Shown: piece after piece, positions 13,301 to 25,439 of the stretch
Layout: the number at the start of each line of letters is the position of its first letter
Numbering within the stretch: position 1 is the stretch's first letter
Program-made: the position numbers and the translations under genes
Notes under the pieces: generated by a model
Seen by the model: only the letters and a program-made list of their open reading frames with translations
Told to the model about the DNA's origin: nothing
Database searches by the model: none
From: Arabidopsis thaliana
Taxonomy: Eukaryota; Streptophyta; Magnoliopsida; Brassicales; Brassicaceae
Assembly: GCF_000001735.4 (NCBI RefSeq)
Contig: NC_003071.7
Span: 7,805,151 to 7,869,150 of the forward strand
Length of the DNA stretch: 64,000 nucleotides
Direction of reading: 5' to 3'

Positions 13301-13965
13301 CTCTTTCTATTGATTTTAAGAAAGAGATTCTTATTAGATCCCTAAACCCACGTGTTCTTTCATTATTTCGTTTTCTTTGGTTCTTATTTTTTTCCCTTAA
13401 TTTGTCTTACATCCGGTAAAATTGTAAATTATTTAAATAAGAATTCTTGAGCTGTTTTTATAAGTTACACCTTCAAAATCAGATTAGCAAAGGCCTCATT
13501 CATATAAGTCACTCATGTTCGAAAGGTTTGATTATACGATAAGTTGTGATCAGTCAAAAAAATTGAAAAAGATAATTGTACACTTACACTATAGTCACAA
13601 AAACATATAAATGAAGAATTGGTTACTTGGTCAAATCAATTATCGATTACTATATATATATGCTCTCGTAGATCGAAATTCTTTAGTCACATCAGTTGGA
13701 AAATTTGACAAAAAAGTAAAGCGAAACAAACCACAGAACAATTCACACTAAACACACAAATGACAAATCGAACTGTGTAAGATATACATAATTACAAATA
13801 CGGTCAAAAATTCAAAAACGGATATAAAAATACCCCGGACATAAATAATTGTTTGAAAAAAAATTCAAGACTTATGTATATATGTTGCACAAATTAATTA
13901 TTTATATGGAAAATTGGTTAATTAAATAAAGAACTTATAAATTTCAGTTTCAGAAGTTGAAGAAT

Positions 13966-16126
13966 TTAACCGTAGTTTCTTCTACTAGGACGTGGCATTC
14001 CTCTTCTCTGGCTTGATGGCCAGTCTCCAGAGTCATTGTGTTCACTGCTTCTCTCAGGATTATAGTAACCTCTTGAGTCATAACCATTGCCTCCTCCTCT
14101 ACGTCCATGTCCTCTTTGGTTAGTACCGTTATGGTTGTTTAATCTTGAGAACCTTGAAGTAGAACCAGACCGGTTCAGGTCCAATGGCAATGGCTCAATC
14201 CCTTGCAAATCAGGCTCTGGGGTGAACCAAACCGGGCGTTTCGACTCATCCATTTTCCTAAATGTAATTGATATCCTGTTGAATAGAACCGGGAAGAAAC
14301 ATACTCATAAGAGAAAAAATGTTTGTTTATAGAAGAAAATTGATGCAACAATATTTATAACCTTTTTGTAGGAACTGCAGGTACACAGTGCTTAGCTACA
14401 TCAGCTCCATTTCCATTTAACACCAGAACTGATCTGATAAATATGAAAATATCCAAAAAAAACAGTCTTTGATTTCATACTATTCGACAAGGAATGGCCG
14501 AAAGTTTTGAAACTGGGAATTCTTACGAACTTGCTTACCCCACAGGAAGCGGTATTGAGTATGAACCCGAGAAGTCACCAGGACCCTCAACTTTCAGGTT
14601 TGAGCCAAAGAGGATATCGCATTCACTGAGGAAAGAGATGGTACAGAAGGGACGGAGAAAGTCGTGGTTGTCGATGTGAGGAGGTATGCAGTCACCTTCA
14701 TCATAGATGTTCACAATGCAGCTATCGGGCACACAAGTTGGAGGCAGTACATGCCATTTAATCAACTTTCTAATGATTACTTTGAAAAGATGAGGTAGTG
14801 GATCCACTTCTTCACGTTGAAGGATACCCGGTGGGTTTCCAGCTCTGTCCTATCAACCCAAAATACAAGAAGGCAAAACTCTTAACTCCTTTTTTAAGAA
14901 TGAAACAGATTAATGAAAGTATGACAGAGAACGTTACTTACTGGAGCGTAGTTGTAGCAACAGCCAAATTGTATAGTCTCACGTCCTTTTCCTCTCATCC
15001 ACTTATGTGGAGCAGTAAATGTACGCTCTACAGAGAGAGAACAAGACAAGATTCAGATTAAAAATAGGTCACAAGTTAAGATAAGAGCATTTTCAGATCA
15101 AAACAAGAAGTTACTTTTAAGTTCTCCTCTTCGTCCCTTCTCTTGAAGTTGATACACTTGATCAACAATCCGTTTCTGCTCCACTGCGCTAAAAACACCA
15201 GTGTGCAACTCAAGTCCATCAAGCACGTTAACAATCTTTCCCTTAACTCTCTCCAAGCAAATAAAGTCTTTCTTTCTCTTCACATTAATCAGCCTGAGAT
15301 TCTCTCTCTGATCTCTAGACAACTTAGGCTTCTCTGGAGTCTTCATCGAACTCGCATCAAAACCTTTCCTACTCGAATCCCTCTCCTCTTCCTCCTCCTC
15401 CTCCTCCTCATCGAACTCATCCTCTTGTGCCATATCAGCCCAACGCATACGAGGGCTTGCTGTTTCAACAACAGCTGGTCTAGATTGCAATACACTACTA
15501 AAATCTTCAGGAAAGGAACCAAATACAATTTCACTTCCCTTCCAACTACCTAACGAATGATTATCACAGTCTTCGCCATTTTCCGACTTCTCATCATAAT
15601 TATCATCCACATTGTTACTAGCTCTTTCTGATCCCATATTTTCCACCACTGAACAAGAACCAGTTTTACACTCTCCATCAACTTTGTCAGTGTTGTTACT
15701 ACAATGTGCTACACATATGGAAACATGATTTCTCATAAGCAACTCCACATCATAACTTAATTCACAAATTTAGAAACGTACTTGCTACTCTCTCGCCTCC
15801 TATTTGTTCCAATTACCAAACCCTAATTTTGTAACCTTATCATTTAGCAGAACATCAATCAAAAAAGCAGAATCAAGTACAATAATGAAGAAAATCTCCG
15901 CTTTCTATACAGAATTTCAATATCCATAGAAACCAGAAAGTCTCTCGCCTCTAAGAAAAAGTTGAGAATCGTTACCTGGGTCAAGAGAACGGATTCGATT
16001 GGAGAGAAGGTGATTACAATCCTTGCATAGATCTTTAGATAAAAAAGGAAGCCAATTCGTCAGAAACTCCGAAGCGATCTTAAGCTCCGACGGCTGGTAC
16101 TGCCGGAGAAATGGATCGTTTTCCAT
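13966..16126 (-). CDS. ALKBH9B: ALKBH9B, AlkB-type RNA m6A demethylase (507 aa, 6 exons)
   Basis: Minus-strand exons 16126-15976, 15708-15115, 15027-14942, 14849-14539, 14433-14362 and 14275-13966 join in frame to 508 codons including stop. The N-terminal half is low-complexity with an acidic Glu run. The 2-oxoglutarate/Fe(II) dioxygenase core follows: metal-binding HxD in PPHIDNHDF, the distal His in AKHCVP and the 2OG-binding Arg region in TKRISITFRK. The tail is rich in Gly, Arg and Asn (RGHGRRGGGNG). In the family ALKBH9/ALKBH5-type enzymes remove N6-methyladenosine from RNA; ALKBH9B is described as cytoplasmic and relevant to alfalfa mosaic virus infection. The start MENDPF gives the known length. 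Head-to-head with the next gene, 347 bp between start codons. Confidence 0.97.
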
Positions 16127-16473
16127 GAGATACGCTCGATACAATCCAAATCTAGTACTCTTGTTACAGAAAATTCAAATTTCCTAGTCCACGATTTGAA
16201 ATCTAGTACTCTTTTGTCAGTGTGGATTCTGTGACGGTACACTTGTAAATTCTAGTATTAACCAAACAAGGGTAATATCGGTATTTAAGCAGCCAATTAA
16301 AGCTCTTGGGCCGTTTAAAATTCTTAAAAGCCCATTAATTTCGAAACGCCACCTGTCGAGACATAATTGGGTCAGAGGATTTTAACGGTGGAAGATGAAG
16401 AAGCTTATCTTTTTGCAAAATCGTTTCTTCCTTCATTCATCATAGCTTCAAAATCTTAAAAACAACAACAAAA
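16127..16473. promoter_or_regulatory. Bidirectional promoter between ALKBH9B and the 158-aa membrane protein gene
   Basis: The two divergent start codons are only 347 bp apart, so the promoters and leaders must overlap or share sequence. A TTGGGCC at about 16307-16313 and AGCCCATTAA at about 16329-16338 resemble site II (TGGGCY) elements common in Arabidopsis housekeeping promoters. The role is inferred from motif and position. Confidence 0.6.
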
Positions 16474-16950
16474 ATGAAAAGTCTCCACTTTTTAGCTCCC
16501 AATTCAACGATTATCAATCTGAAGCAACAATCTTATACAAAAACCAAGTTCCAGTTGCATCGTAGCAACAGAAGAACTCTATCGATAAACTGCGTAAACA
16601 GTGGCGGTGATGAAGAGAAGATTACTCAGCCGTTGGATGGAGTGGAGATAAGATTCAAAAGAGGATCCAGAAGGAAAATGAGGGAAGAGGGTTCAGGAGA
16701 AGGAGGAGGACAAAGCGGGAAGAAAAAAGAGACTGTTCAAAAGCCATGGGAAGAGATGACATTGAATGAGAAGGCATTGGAGCTTTATGTTGGAGAGAAA
16801 GGTTTGTTGTTTTGGCTAAACAAATTGGCTTACGCGTCGATATACATTGTCATTGGAGGTTGGATTTTTTTCCGGTTTGTTGGACCGGCGTTTAATCTTT
16901 ATCAACTCGATACACCGCCTCTTGATCCTAAGAACATCTTAAAGGGTTAA
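16474..16950 (+). CDS. Small plastid-type single-pass membrane protein (158 aa)
   Basis: Uninterrupted ORF opening with ATG in a good context. The N terminus is rich in Ser, Thr, Gln, Lys and Arg and poor in acids, like a chloroplast transit peptide. The middle is basic and Gly-rich (GEGGGQSGKKK). The conserved-looking C-terminal part has PWEEMTLNEKALELYVGEKG and one hydrophobic helix (about residues 118-140, YASIYIVIGGWIFFRF). By position it matches the locus I remember as At2g17972, annotated as a plastid/thylakoid protein of unknown function. Function unknown; targeting is inferred. Its stop is 138 bp from the stop of the converging zinc-finger gene. Confidence 0.85.
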   Translation: MKSLHFLAPNSTIINLKQQSYTKTKFQLHRSNRRTLSINCVNSGGDEEKITQPLDGVEIRFKRGSRRKMREEGSGEGGGQSGKKKETVQKPWEEMTLNEKALELYVGEKGLLFWLNKLAYASIYIVIGGWIFFRFVGPAFNLYQLDTPPLDPKNILKG

Positions 16951-17087
16951 GAAATGCTTTGTAGCTGTGTCTGCATTCTCTGTTCCAAAACATTTTGAGG
17001 CTTATATATTCAAGTTAGTTTCGAGTAATGTGTAGCCATGTCTCACTAGATTAAGATACACAAGAGAACAACACTCTTCATGAATTT

Positions 17088-18820
17088 TCAAGATTGTTCT
17101 GTTGGAGTTATGTCCTGATCAAGGATATCTCGTGTAGTCTTGCACCTGACATGGAAAAGAAAATATTTTTTTCTTCGGCTTTTTGTTTACCTTAACTCAA
17201 TGCAAAGAATCAGAATTATTAACTGAAAAAACTAGATTAAAACTCACCTATTGCACTCTGCTCGTGATGCATAATTGTGATTCTTGCAATTTGTACACAT
17301 CCAGTCGCCATCACGCCATTGTTTCACTCTAAGAAATCAGACAACACAAAGAATTGGGAAGGTTGCAAAAGATCACGCCATTGTTCTAGCGTTTAGAAAA
17401 CAAGAAAACAATGGAGACCAGAGATCAATACAGTACCCCATTCCAAGTAAAGCAGGTGTTGAGTGTTGTTGTAGAAACGGGAGAGGAAGTTGCCAATTTG
17501 AGACCCTTCCTAGGCTCATACCAGGAAAAGATGCATATATCGCTGACTGTGTTTGCATGCTTGTCTGCACAACGAGCCAGAAGAAACAGAGGTTGGTTAA
17601 GCAGCAAGTAAAATTGATGAATGTACTAATCAATTTATGCGCTCTAACTAATCCTTACATATCCTTGATTCAGTCTTTTGCTATCCCATTCATGAGCCAA
17701 AGCTTCTGATGCTAATCTCTTTGTACCAAGGGCTGCAACCCAAAATAAACTTTCCCATATTAAAACTCGTGAAAGGATTATCAGACACCTTCGGGTTATA
17801 TAAGATTGCACGCGCATCGGTCTTAGACAAAAACCTTACCTAGTGGAGCTATTTCATTGCACTTTTTGCACTGCAGAGACATACAAAACAGAAATGAGTA
17901 AAACAACAAGCCGGAATCTGCAAGTCGGTTTTGCATTGTGAACCCATTTCCTCACCTGTATACGAGAGGAATAATTGTGAAAACCACATCTGCAAATCCA
18001 GTCACCACTCCTCCATTCTTTATGAACCGAAGCTTGATTTGTAGCGTTAGAGAATGCGAGTAAAGAACCAGGTTGATCATGTGACTCAGGTCCACGGGTG
18101 AAGTAATGGAGATGAGTTTGAAGAGAAGCTCCAGGGATAGCAAGTGCTGACAATGCTGCTACTTCCTTAGATTGCCCACATTTCTTGCACTTTTCTCGTG
18201 ATGCATAATTGTTGTTAGTACAACCTATTGCCACACCACACCACACCACACACCCAAACGCAAAACGTAGAACGAAGAAGATACACACGCACGCACACCA
18301 CAACACACCCACCAGCAAATTCCATATACCACATAACACAGAATACACAAAACAGCTCAACCTAGTTATAAGTAAATCCCCTAATTCACAATTCCAATCT
18401 AATGAAACATCAAATGTAAAAGGGCATTTGAAAGTTGAAGGATTTGAACTCAGAACTTACGAATTAGATCAATCCTAGTTTTCATTCACAATTCAATCTA
18501 ATGAATCCGCAAATGGAAAAGGGCATTTGAAAGTTTTAAGGATTTGAACTCAGAACTTACGATTCTGATCAATCCTAGTTTTGCTTCTAGTTCATTAGCA
18601 CAATCTGGGAAGCTATAAAAGAATTGAATTGAGATAGGAGAAGAAAGAACGAACCAGTGCAGATCCAATCGCCGATACGAGGAAGCCACTTAGAGTTTGG
18701 AGAAGTATTATTATCCATGATAAGACGAGGCTGCTTGCATCTGTTACAGAATGATCTAAACGCATAATTCCTGTTTCTGCATCCTAAACATTCCCAGTCT
18801 CCTTCTCTTCCGTCTCCCAT
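17088..18820 (-). CDS. RanBP2-type zinc-finger protein with four fingers (268 aa, 7 exons)
   Basis: Minus-strand exons 18820-18655, 18224-17956, 17870-17840, 17732-17659, 17564-17437, 17328-17248 and 17145-17088 join in frame to 268 aa plus stop. Four RanBP2-type fingers (W-x-C, N, C-x2-C) are visible: GDWECLGCRNRNY, GDWICTGCTNNNYAS, GDWICRCGFHNYSS and GDWMCTNCKNHNYAS, each ending CxxC. The third has C-x-C instead of C-x2-C in its first knuckle. Such fingers in plants and in ZRANB2-like proteins usually bind single-stranded RNA, suggesting a role in RNA processing (inference). The 31-base exon 3 completes finger 3. Its start is 382 bp from the divergent SLY1 start. Confidence 0.93.
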
Positions 18821-19201
18821 TTCTTCTTCCCGGAAAAACTCCAGTCTCCGGCGACGACGACTCACTCTTTTTCGTTCAGAGAGGAGAAAGAAAGAGAAAG
18901 TTGAAGAAAGCTAAAGCTGGGCCACATTTGTTGTGAAGTGACTAGGCCCATTAGGCCCATTAATTTCTTCAGAGAAAATCTCTTTCGTCCTTCTCTTCGC
19001 AGGTGGCAATCGTTACTTACTGACATACATCTTCATCAGTGATTTTTGGGTTTGAAATTTCTCTAGATCGATTTTGGATTTAGATCTCTTTGTTTCTACT
19101 GCTTTTCATCGTTGGATCTGCGTTTTGCAAAGGGAGATACAGAAAGGAATAGCTTTGAATTGACAAGGTTTCTCTCTAATCCAACCGAATCTCAAGCTTC
19201 C
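18821..19201. promoter_or_regulatory. Bidirectional promoter (zinc-finger gene / SLY1) with site II cluster
   Basis: Three elements, TGGGCC (18918-18923), AGGCCCA (18944-18950) and AGGCCCAT (18953-18960), lie within 43 bp between divergent genes. Site II (TGGGCY) elements are typical TCP-factor binding sites of Arabidopsis housekeeping genes and can act in both directions. Confidence 0.65.
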
Positions 19202-21254
19202 ATGGCTCTCAATCTCCGTCAGAAACAGACTGGTAATTATCTCTTTATAATCTCAAGTTTCTGCGATGATTCTTCTATTGCTTCATAGATTGTGTTCGAT
19301 CTATTAATTTGTTTTTAGGAATCTGGAAATTTAGAGAATTCTGGTTTCTTATGAGTTAATATTGATATTGGATCTTTGATCTCTCTCTCTCTCGGTTTCA
19401 GAATGTGTAATCCGGATGTTGAATCTGAACCAACCTTTGAATCCAAGTGGAACTGCGAACGAAGAAGTTTACAAGATCTTGATTTACGATAGGTTTTGTC
19501 AGAACATTCTATCTCCATTGACCCATGTCAAGGATCTGCGTAAGCATGGAGTTACACTCTTCTTTCTCATAGACAAAGATCGACAACCTGTTCATGATGT
19601 TCCCGCTGTCTACTTTGTTCAACCAACTGAATCCAACCTCCAGAGGATCATAGCCGATGCTTCTAGATCTCTCTACGATACCTTTCATCTGAATTTCTCG
19701 TCTTCGATCCCTCGTAAGTTTCTTGAAGAGCTAGCTTCTGGGACTCTTAAATCTGGTTCTGTTGAGAAAGTCTCGAAAGTGCATGATCAGTATCTGGAGT
19801 TTGTGACTTTGGAAGATAACTTGTTCTCGCTGGCTCAGCAATCTACCTATGTTCAAATGAATGACCCATCAGCAGGGGAGAAAGAGATTAATGAGATTAT
19901 CGAAAGGGTCGCTAGTGGTTTGTTTTGTGTGTTGGTAACGCTTGGTGTGGTTCCTGTTATCCGATGCCCTAGTGGTGGACCTGCAGAGATGGTGGCGTCT
20001 TTGTTGGATCAGAAACTGAGGGATCATCTTTTGTCCAAGAACAATCTGTTTACTGAAGGTGGCGGTTTCATGAGCTCGTTTCAGCGTCCCCTCTTGTGCA
20101 TATTTGATAGGAACTTTGAGCTCTCGGTTGGGATTCAGCATGATTTCAGATACCGGCCTCTCGTTCACGATGTTCTCGGGTTAAAGCTCAACCAATTGAA
20201 AGTGCAGGGAGAGAAAGGACCACCGAAATCGTTTGAGCTGGACAGTTCGGACCCATTCTGGTCAGCAAACAGTACTCTGGAGTTTCCAGATGTCGCTGTG
20301 GAGATCGAAACACAGTTGAACAAGTACAAGAGAGACGTTGAAGAGGTTAACAAGAAAACCGGAGGTGGGAGCGGCGCTGAGTTTGATGGGACAGATCTGA
20401 TTGGAAACATCCACACCGAGCATCTCATGAACACTGTGAAATCGCTCCCGGAGTTAACTGAGCGAAAGAAAGTGATTGACAAACACACCAATATCGCAAC
20501 AGCGCTCTTAGGACAGATCAAGGAGAGATCTATTGACGCTTTCACTAAGAAAGAAAGCGACATGATGATGAGGGGCGGAATCGACAGAACTGAACTTATG
20601 GCTGCTCTGAAAGGCAAAGGGACAAAGATGGACAAGCTCCGGTTTGCAATCATGTACCTGATCTCCACAGAAACCATAAACCAATCGGAAGTTGAAGCAG
20701 TGGAGGCAGCATTGAATGAAGCTGAGGCTGATACAAGTGCGTTTCAGTATGTAAAGAAAATCAAATCGTTAAACGCATCTTTTGCAGCTACATCAGCGAA
20801 TTCAGCTAGCAGAAGCAACATTGTAGACTGGGCCGAGAAGCTTTACGGACAGTCTATAAGCGCAGTGACTGCAGGAGTCAAGAATCTGTTATCTAGTGAT
20901 CAACAATTGGCAGTGACTCGAACAGTCGAAGCTTTAACAGAAGGAAAACCAAACCCGGAGATCGATTCTTACCGCTTCCTGGACCCAAGAGCTCCAAAGT
21001 CGTCTAGCTCCGGTGGTAGCCATGTAAAAGGACCGTTCAGAGAAGCTATAGTGTTCATGATCGGTGGAGGTAACTATGTTGAGTATGGAAGTTTGCAGGA
21101 GTTGACTCAGAGACAGTTAACCGTTAAAAACGTTATTTATGGAGCCACTGAGATTCTTAACGGAGGTGAGTTGGTGGAGCAGCTTGGACTTTTGGGAAAG
21201 AAGATGGGATTAGGAGGTCCGGTCGCTTCAACGTCATTGTCTGGTGGTCACTGA
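19202..21254 (+). CDS. SLY1: SLY1, Sec1/Munc18-family SNARE regulator (627 aa, 2 exons)
   Basis: Exon 1 (19202-19232) encodes MALNLRQKQT plus one base; exon 2 (19402-21254) continues with ECVIRMLNLNQPLN and runs 1.85 kb to the stop, giving 627 aa. The protein spans a whole Sec1-like fold, with the motifs YKILIYDRFCQNILSPL near the N terminus, LCIFDRNFEL (about residue 240) and FREAIVFMIGGGNYVEY near the C terminus. In the family Sly1 binds the syntaxin-5-type Qa-SNARE and promotes ER-Golgi membrane fusion in the cytosol. The short first exon is easily missed: the downstream MLNLNQ alone would drop 15 residues. A TC-rich leader lies upstream. Confidence 0.97.
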
Positions 21255-21900
21255 GTGTTACTCACTGTTACTTTCTTTTTTCTTTTGGCTTTTGAGAGTT
21301 TTTTTTTATTAATCTATAAAATATAAATCCCCAGTGGTGAATTATTTAACAAACAGTTTACAGTCTCGTTATAACATTTTCTACAGAACATTTTAAGGTG
21401 TGTTTATAACTCCATTAGTTAAGATTGTTAAATGGTTTTTGTCATAATCTTTGAAAAAGTAAATGACAATTAGCTAGGTTGTCATTAATAATAAAAATAA
21501 ATAAAAAGGTATGAACAAAAGTCTGAAAAAGAAATTTGTAATCTAACATTACTAATTTCTAATTAACATTTTTTATGCCATTTAGTACAGTGTTTTTCCA
21601 AAATAAAATATACTCCTATGATATTTTGCATAAGAATATATTATACTAAAAAAGAGAAGAGGAAAAAAGCAAAAAATCAAAAGAAAAAAAAAAAGTAAAG
21701 GAGCAACAAAAGCAAAGCAGGTGGTCCGTTCCCATTTCTCTGTAATTTGTCTTCGTCTCTACCTTCCATCTCTCTCACCCACTCTCCTCGGAAACCACAG
21801 CGACGGACGGACGGACGGACGATAAAACTTTTGCCTCTAATTTGCTCCTACAAATCTGGAATCAGCCGGAGCGAATCTCGAAGCTTATGATCTCGACTTG
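21255..21900. other. Intergenic region between SLY1 and the coiled-coil gene
   Basis: AT-rich 3' flank of SLY1, then a purine/A-rich stretch (21650-21710) and a TC-rich leader with a GACG tandem run near 21803-21822, the probable 5' leader of the next gene. No ORF is supported here. Confidence 0.6.
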
Positions 21901-22329
21901 TGAGGATCCTCTTTTCCTTTTCTTTTTCTTTTGTATAATAATAATTATCTCATCCCCGATCGATTTCGATTTTCATATGGTTTCTCGCCAGAAATGATCG
22001 ATTCTCTCGTTTATTTCAATAGCCTCAGATGATTGAAGATGATAATTCAACAGTTAATAACGCTTCTCTTTTTTTTAGTGGCTTTGTGTTTTGACCAGCC
22101 AATCTAAATCACTGGTCACCTTTGTTTTGATCTCTGTTTTGTTGAATTTTTGTTTCAAACTTAAACGAAGCTAAAAGGCTAATGGGTTGGTCTTAATTCT
22201 GAATTTTGAGAGAGTTTTAAAATCATCTTTTATGAGCTAAGCCATGTTTGAAGCTAGATCTGCCTTTAACTTTGGTTTTGGTTTTAAACTTTTTTGTTTC
22301 TAACTTGTTGTAGGCTGAAGAGGCTGGGA

Positions 22330-23446
22330 ATGGCTGGTAAAGAGGAGACTGATGTATCTGCACAAGGGTCTTTAACCAGGGAGGCCACTGAGATATGGAG
22401 GAGTGAGTTGGAATCTCGCCGGTTTCAGGTAGATAGTTTAGAAGCTGAACTTGTGGATGTCAAGGCTTACCTTGAGTTTGGCTCAGAAGAAGATGCCAGA
22501 AAGGAGTTAGGAGTTCTTTCGGGTAGGGTCAGATCGACTGCAACTATGTTGCGTTATTTGAGATCAAAAGCTAGAGTCTTGGCCATTCCTGATGATCTAG
22601 CAAATGTGTCATGCGGTGTGGAACAGATTGAAGAACTGAAAGGATTGAACCTTGTTGAGAAAGATGGTGGTTCATCTTCTTCTGACGGGGCTAGGAACAC
22701 TAATCCTGAAACTAGAAGGTACAGTGGTTCCTTGGGTGTAGAGGATGGAGCCTATACTAATGAGATGCTCCAGTCCATAGAGATGGTTACTGATGTGCTG
22801 GACTCTCTTGTGAGGAGGGTTACAGTAGCAGAATCTGAGTCTGCTGTTCAAAAGGAGAGGGCACTTTTGGGAGAGGAAGAAATCAGTAGGAAGACTATCC
22901 AAATCGAAAATTTGTCCGTGAAGTTAGAAGAGATGGAACGATTTGCTTATGGGACTAATAGTGTTCTAAACGAAATGCGGGAAAGGATTGAGGAATTAGT
23001 TGAAGAGACGATGAGGCAGAGGGAAAAAGCTGTGGAAAACGAAGAGGAGTTGTGTCGTGTGAAGAGAGAGTTCGAGTCGCTTAAAAGCTACGTCAGTACT
23101 TTTACCAATGTTCGAGAAACACTTCTTTCGTCCGAGAGACAATTCAAAACCATTGAGGAGCTCTTTGAACGGTCAGTCTCATATCTTCTTTATGCAACTG
23201 TTCCATCACTCCTTAACCACAAAGATTTAATATTTTCTTCACCACACCACAATATGTTAATGGTGAAGCAGGTTGGTCACTAAGACGACACAATTAGAAG
23301 GGGAGAAGGCACAAAAGGAGGTTGAAGTACAGAAACTGATGGAGGAGAATGTGAAATTGACAGCACTTCTCGACAAGAAAGAGGCTCAGCTTCTAGCTTT
23401 GAATGAACAATGCAAAGTTATGGCTTTGAGTGCATCAAACATATGA
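22330..23446 (+). CDS. Coiled-coil protein, kinectin-related (338 aa, 2 exons)
   Basis: Exon 1 (22330-23171) starts MAGKEETDV; exon 2 (23272-23446) continues LVTKTTQLEGEKAQKEVEV to a stop, 338 aa in all. The protein is almost entirely charged heptad-rich helix (VESLEAEL-, VKLEEM- and MREERIEELVEET-like stretches), so a long coiled coil is predicted, with no catalytic motif. A TMLRYLRSKARVLAIPDDLA segment near residue 75 is the most distinctive part. By position it matches a locus I remember as annotated kinectin-related; function unknown. The leader probably has an intron at 21900-22313 (GTGAGG to TTGTAG). Choosing ATG 22330 excludes 12 codons that lie in that intron. Confidence 0.88.
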
Positions 23447-23884
23447 AATTTGCTTTATCTTTGCATTGTTGTTGGCTCATCTCTTATTTTTTTCTTGAGA
23501 CAATGCTTTCGCAGAAGTAGATGAATGCAATCTTCTTCCTTCATTGTTCTTTGCTTCAAATGTGACATTGTAATTTTTTATCTGTAGATTATTATGGTTT
23601 ATGCATAAGGAAGAATGTTCGTACTCCGAAACGGCGAGTAGTTCTTACGTCTGTATATCAGACGGCAAGAATTTGCCATCGTAGCAAATTCGTGTATGAC
23701 GTGGCAAATAGAATTAGCCAACGTCTTTTATCCACGTGTAAATACGATCGCTCTGTTTTCGTAGACTTTGTGTTGAAGAAGTTTCTCTCTAAAACCCCAA
23801 ATCTATTTTTCCCTCCTTTGCGAGAAATTAATCGGAGAAAGAAAAAAGTTGACTAGTGCGATTTTGAGCAATTTCTTCGTTTCC

Positions 23885-25430
23885 ATGGAGTCGGATATCG
23901 AGATTTTGTCTGAAGCTGATGCGTCTATGCGGAAGCTACGCATTTTCGGAATTGATGATCGCGAAGATGAGGTATTGTTTTCTATTGTCGATAAACCCTA
24001 AAAAAAATGCCACCTTTGATTGTTTCTCCGATGATTGATTTTTAGGTTTTCGTTTTCGTTTTCGTTGTTGTGATTCTGGAACACGAAGGTAGTTCTTTGG
24101 TTCTGTATGAAATTATGAAAATCGGACATTGTCATTTTGTTTAGAATGTCTTCGGAAATTTTGAAATGTTCCTGTTTCTGATTTTTTTTTTCTGTGATTT
24201 GATAGAATGGGAGAAGAAGAATCAAAGATGTTGAAGTTTATGTTCCGATTGTGTGTGGATCGATTGCTTTTTATCTTGGAAAGAAAGCCACAGAGTTAGT
24301 GTTTCTATCTCTTTTATTCATGTTGCAATTTCCATGAGTTACGGTAATGCTGCAATCTTTGAACTTTTTTGGTTCTAATGTTTTCATCAACTAGATATCG
24401 AACACATAAGTGGACTGTTTATGTACGTGGAGCTACGAATGAGGATCTTGGTGTGGTTATCAAGCGGGTTATCTTCCATTTGCATCCAAGTTTTAATAAT
24501 CCAACTAGAGTGGTTGATGCTCCTCCCTTTGCATTGTCTGAGTGTGGTTGGGGAGAATTCAAAATCGACATAACCGTTTTCTTCCATACCGATGTCTGTG
24601 AAAAGAAGTTGGAGTTGTGAGTTTCCCTTGTGATTGTGAATTTCAGTGGAGTAAGTTGGTTTATATCTCTTACGTTTTAGTATTGAACTTCTTTCCAGGT
24701 CTCACGTCTTAAAGCTGAACCCGGAGAATGCATATGGTCCTATTCCTAAGTCTATTAAGATACCCGTTGTCGCTGAGTCTTACAATGAAGTTGTCTTTCC
24801 AGACCCTTTTGAGAGTTTTGTCGCCCGTGTTCATAATCACCCGGCTATACAGATCTCTAACATCCCAGATGGTTTGAACCTGCCTCCTCCAGGTGCATTC
24901 TTGTTCTGACTTCTAATGAATTAATAATTATTGCCGGAGGCATAATAATTCTCGCATTGCAATGTTTTAGGAGTTGCTGACACTTATTATCTGATGGAAA
25001 AAGGAGACACTAAGGAACATCCACTCAGTCCATGGTTTTTGAAGTTTTCAGAAGTAGAAGAGCTTTTTAAACTTACTGCAGCTCGTCAGAAGGTTTCTGC
25101 AGCCCAACTTACCTTTTCATTGTTACCACTTTATAAATTTAATTGGTCTCACATTTTTGAAAAACTCACAATAGTTTTAACGTGGATTTCTTAGACGATA
25201 CAGCTACAATTTCCTCTGCTCAAACTTAAATAGTAGTAGTTAAGACATTGGGCGTATTCTTGTTTGGCTTTGTCTTGATTTTATAGGATTGTGTTAGAAA
25301 TTCTTATTAACTGACTGTGTTTACAATGTAATTATAGGTACAAGCTGATATTGCCAAGCTAAAAAGACAGTTGATAATGGTAGATGGGCAACCTGAAGGA
25401 CTTGAGTCTTCCTCTGGCTATGAATGTTAA
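23885..25430 (+). CDS. TAF14B: TAF14B, YEATS-domain chromatin/transcription factor (268 aa, 6 exons)
   Basis: Exons 23885-23971, 24206-24294, 24395-24616, 24699-24892, 24971-25092 and 25338-25430 join in frame to 268 aa plus stop. The YEATS domain spans about residues 36-165: [20 protein letters not shown], then [60 protein letters not shown] domains read acylated histone lysines through an aromatic cage; GAS41/TAF14 proteins sit in SWR1/NuA4 and TFIID-type complexes in the nucleus. The C terminus carries a short helical/coiled segment ([21 protein letters not shown] split by an intron). Assignment is clear by domain and synteny. Confidence 0.96.
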
Positions 25431-25439
25431 TGATCATAC

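Larger units (their letters stand above)
5700..13960. other. Large gene-poor region upstream of WUS
   Basis: About 8 kb without a convincing gene. ORFs are short, AT-rich and without motifs. It contains a small poly(T) insertion (7587-7631), a Helitron-like repeat (about 8250-9540), an Emigrant-type MITE (9641-10323) and a CA repeat near 12465-12482. A purine-rich stretch at 10990-11010 followed by GAT/CA-rich sequence up to 11180 could belong to a non-coding transcript, but I cannot support one. The first kilobases presumably include the WUS promoter. Confidence 0.6.

Noticed and set aside
15143-15553. 136-codon ORF opposite ALKBH9B exon 2
   Set aside because: Leu-rich antisense shadow of the Glu-rich run; the real exon is on the other strand.
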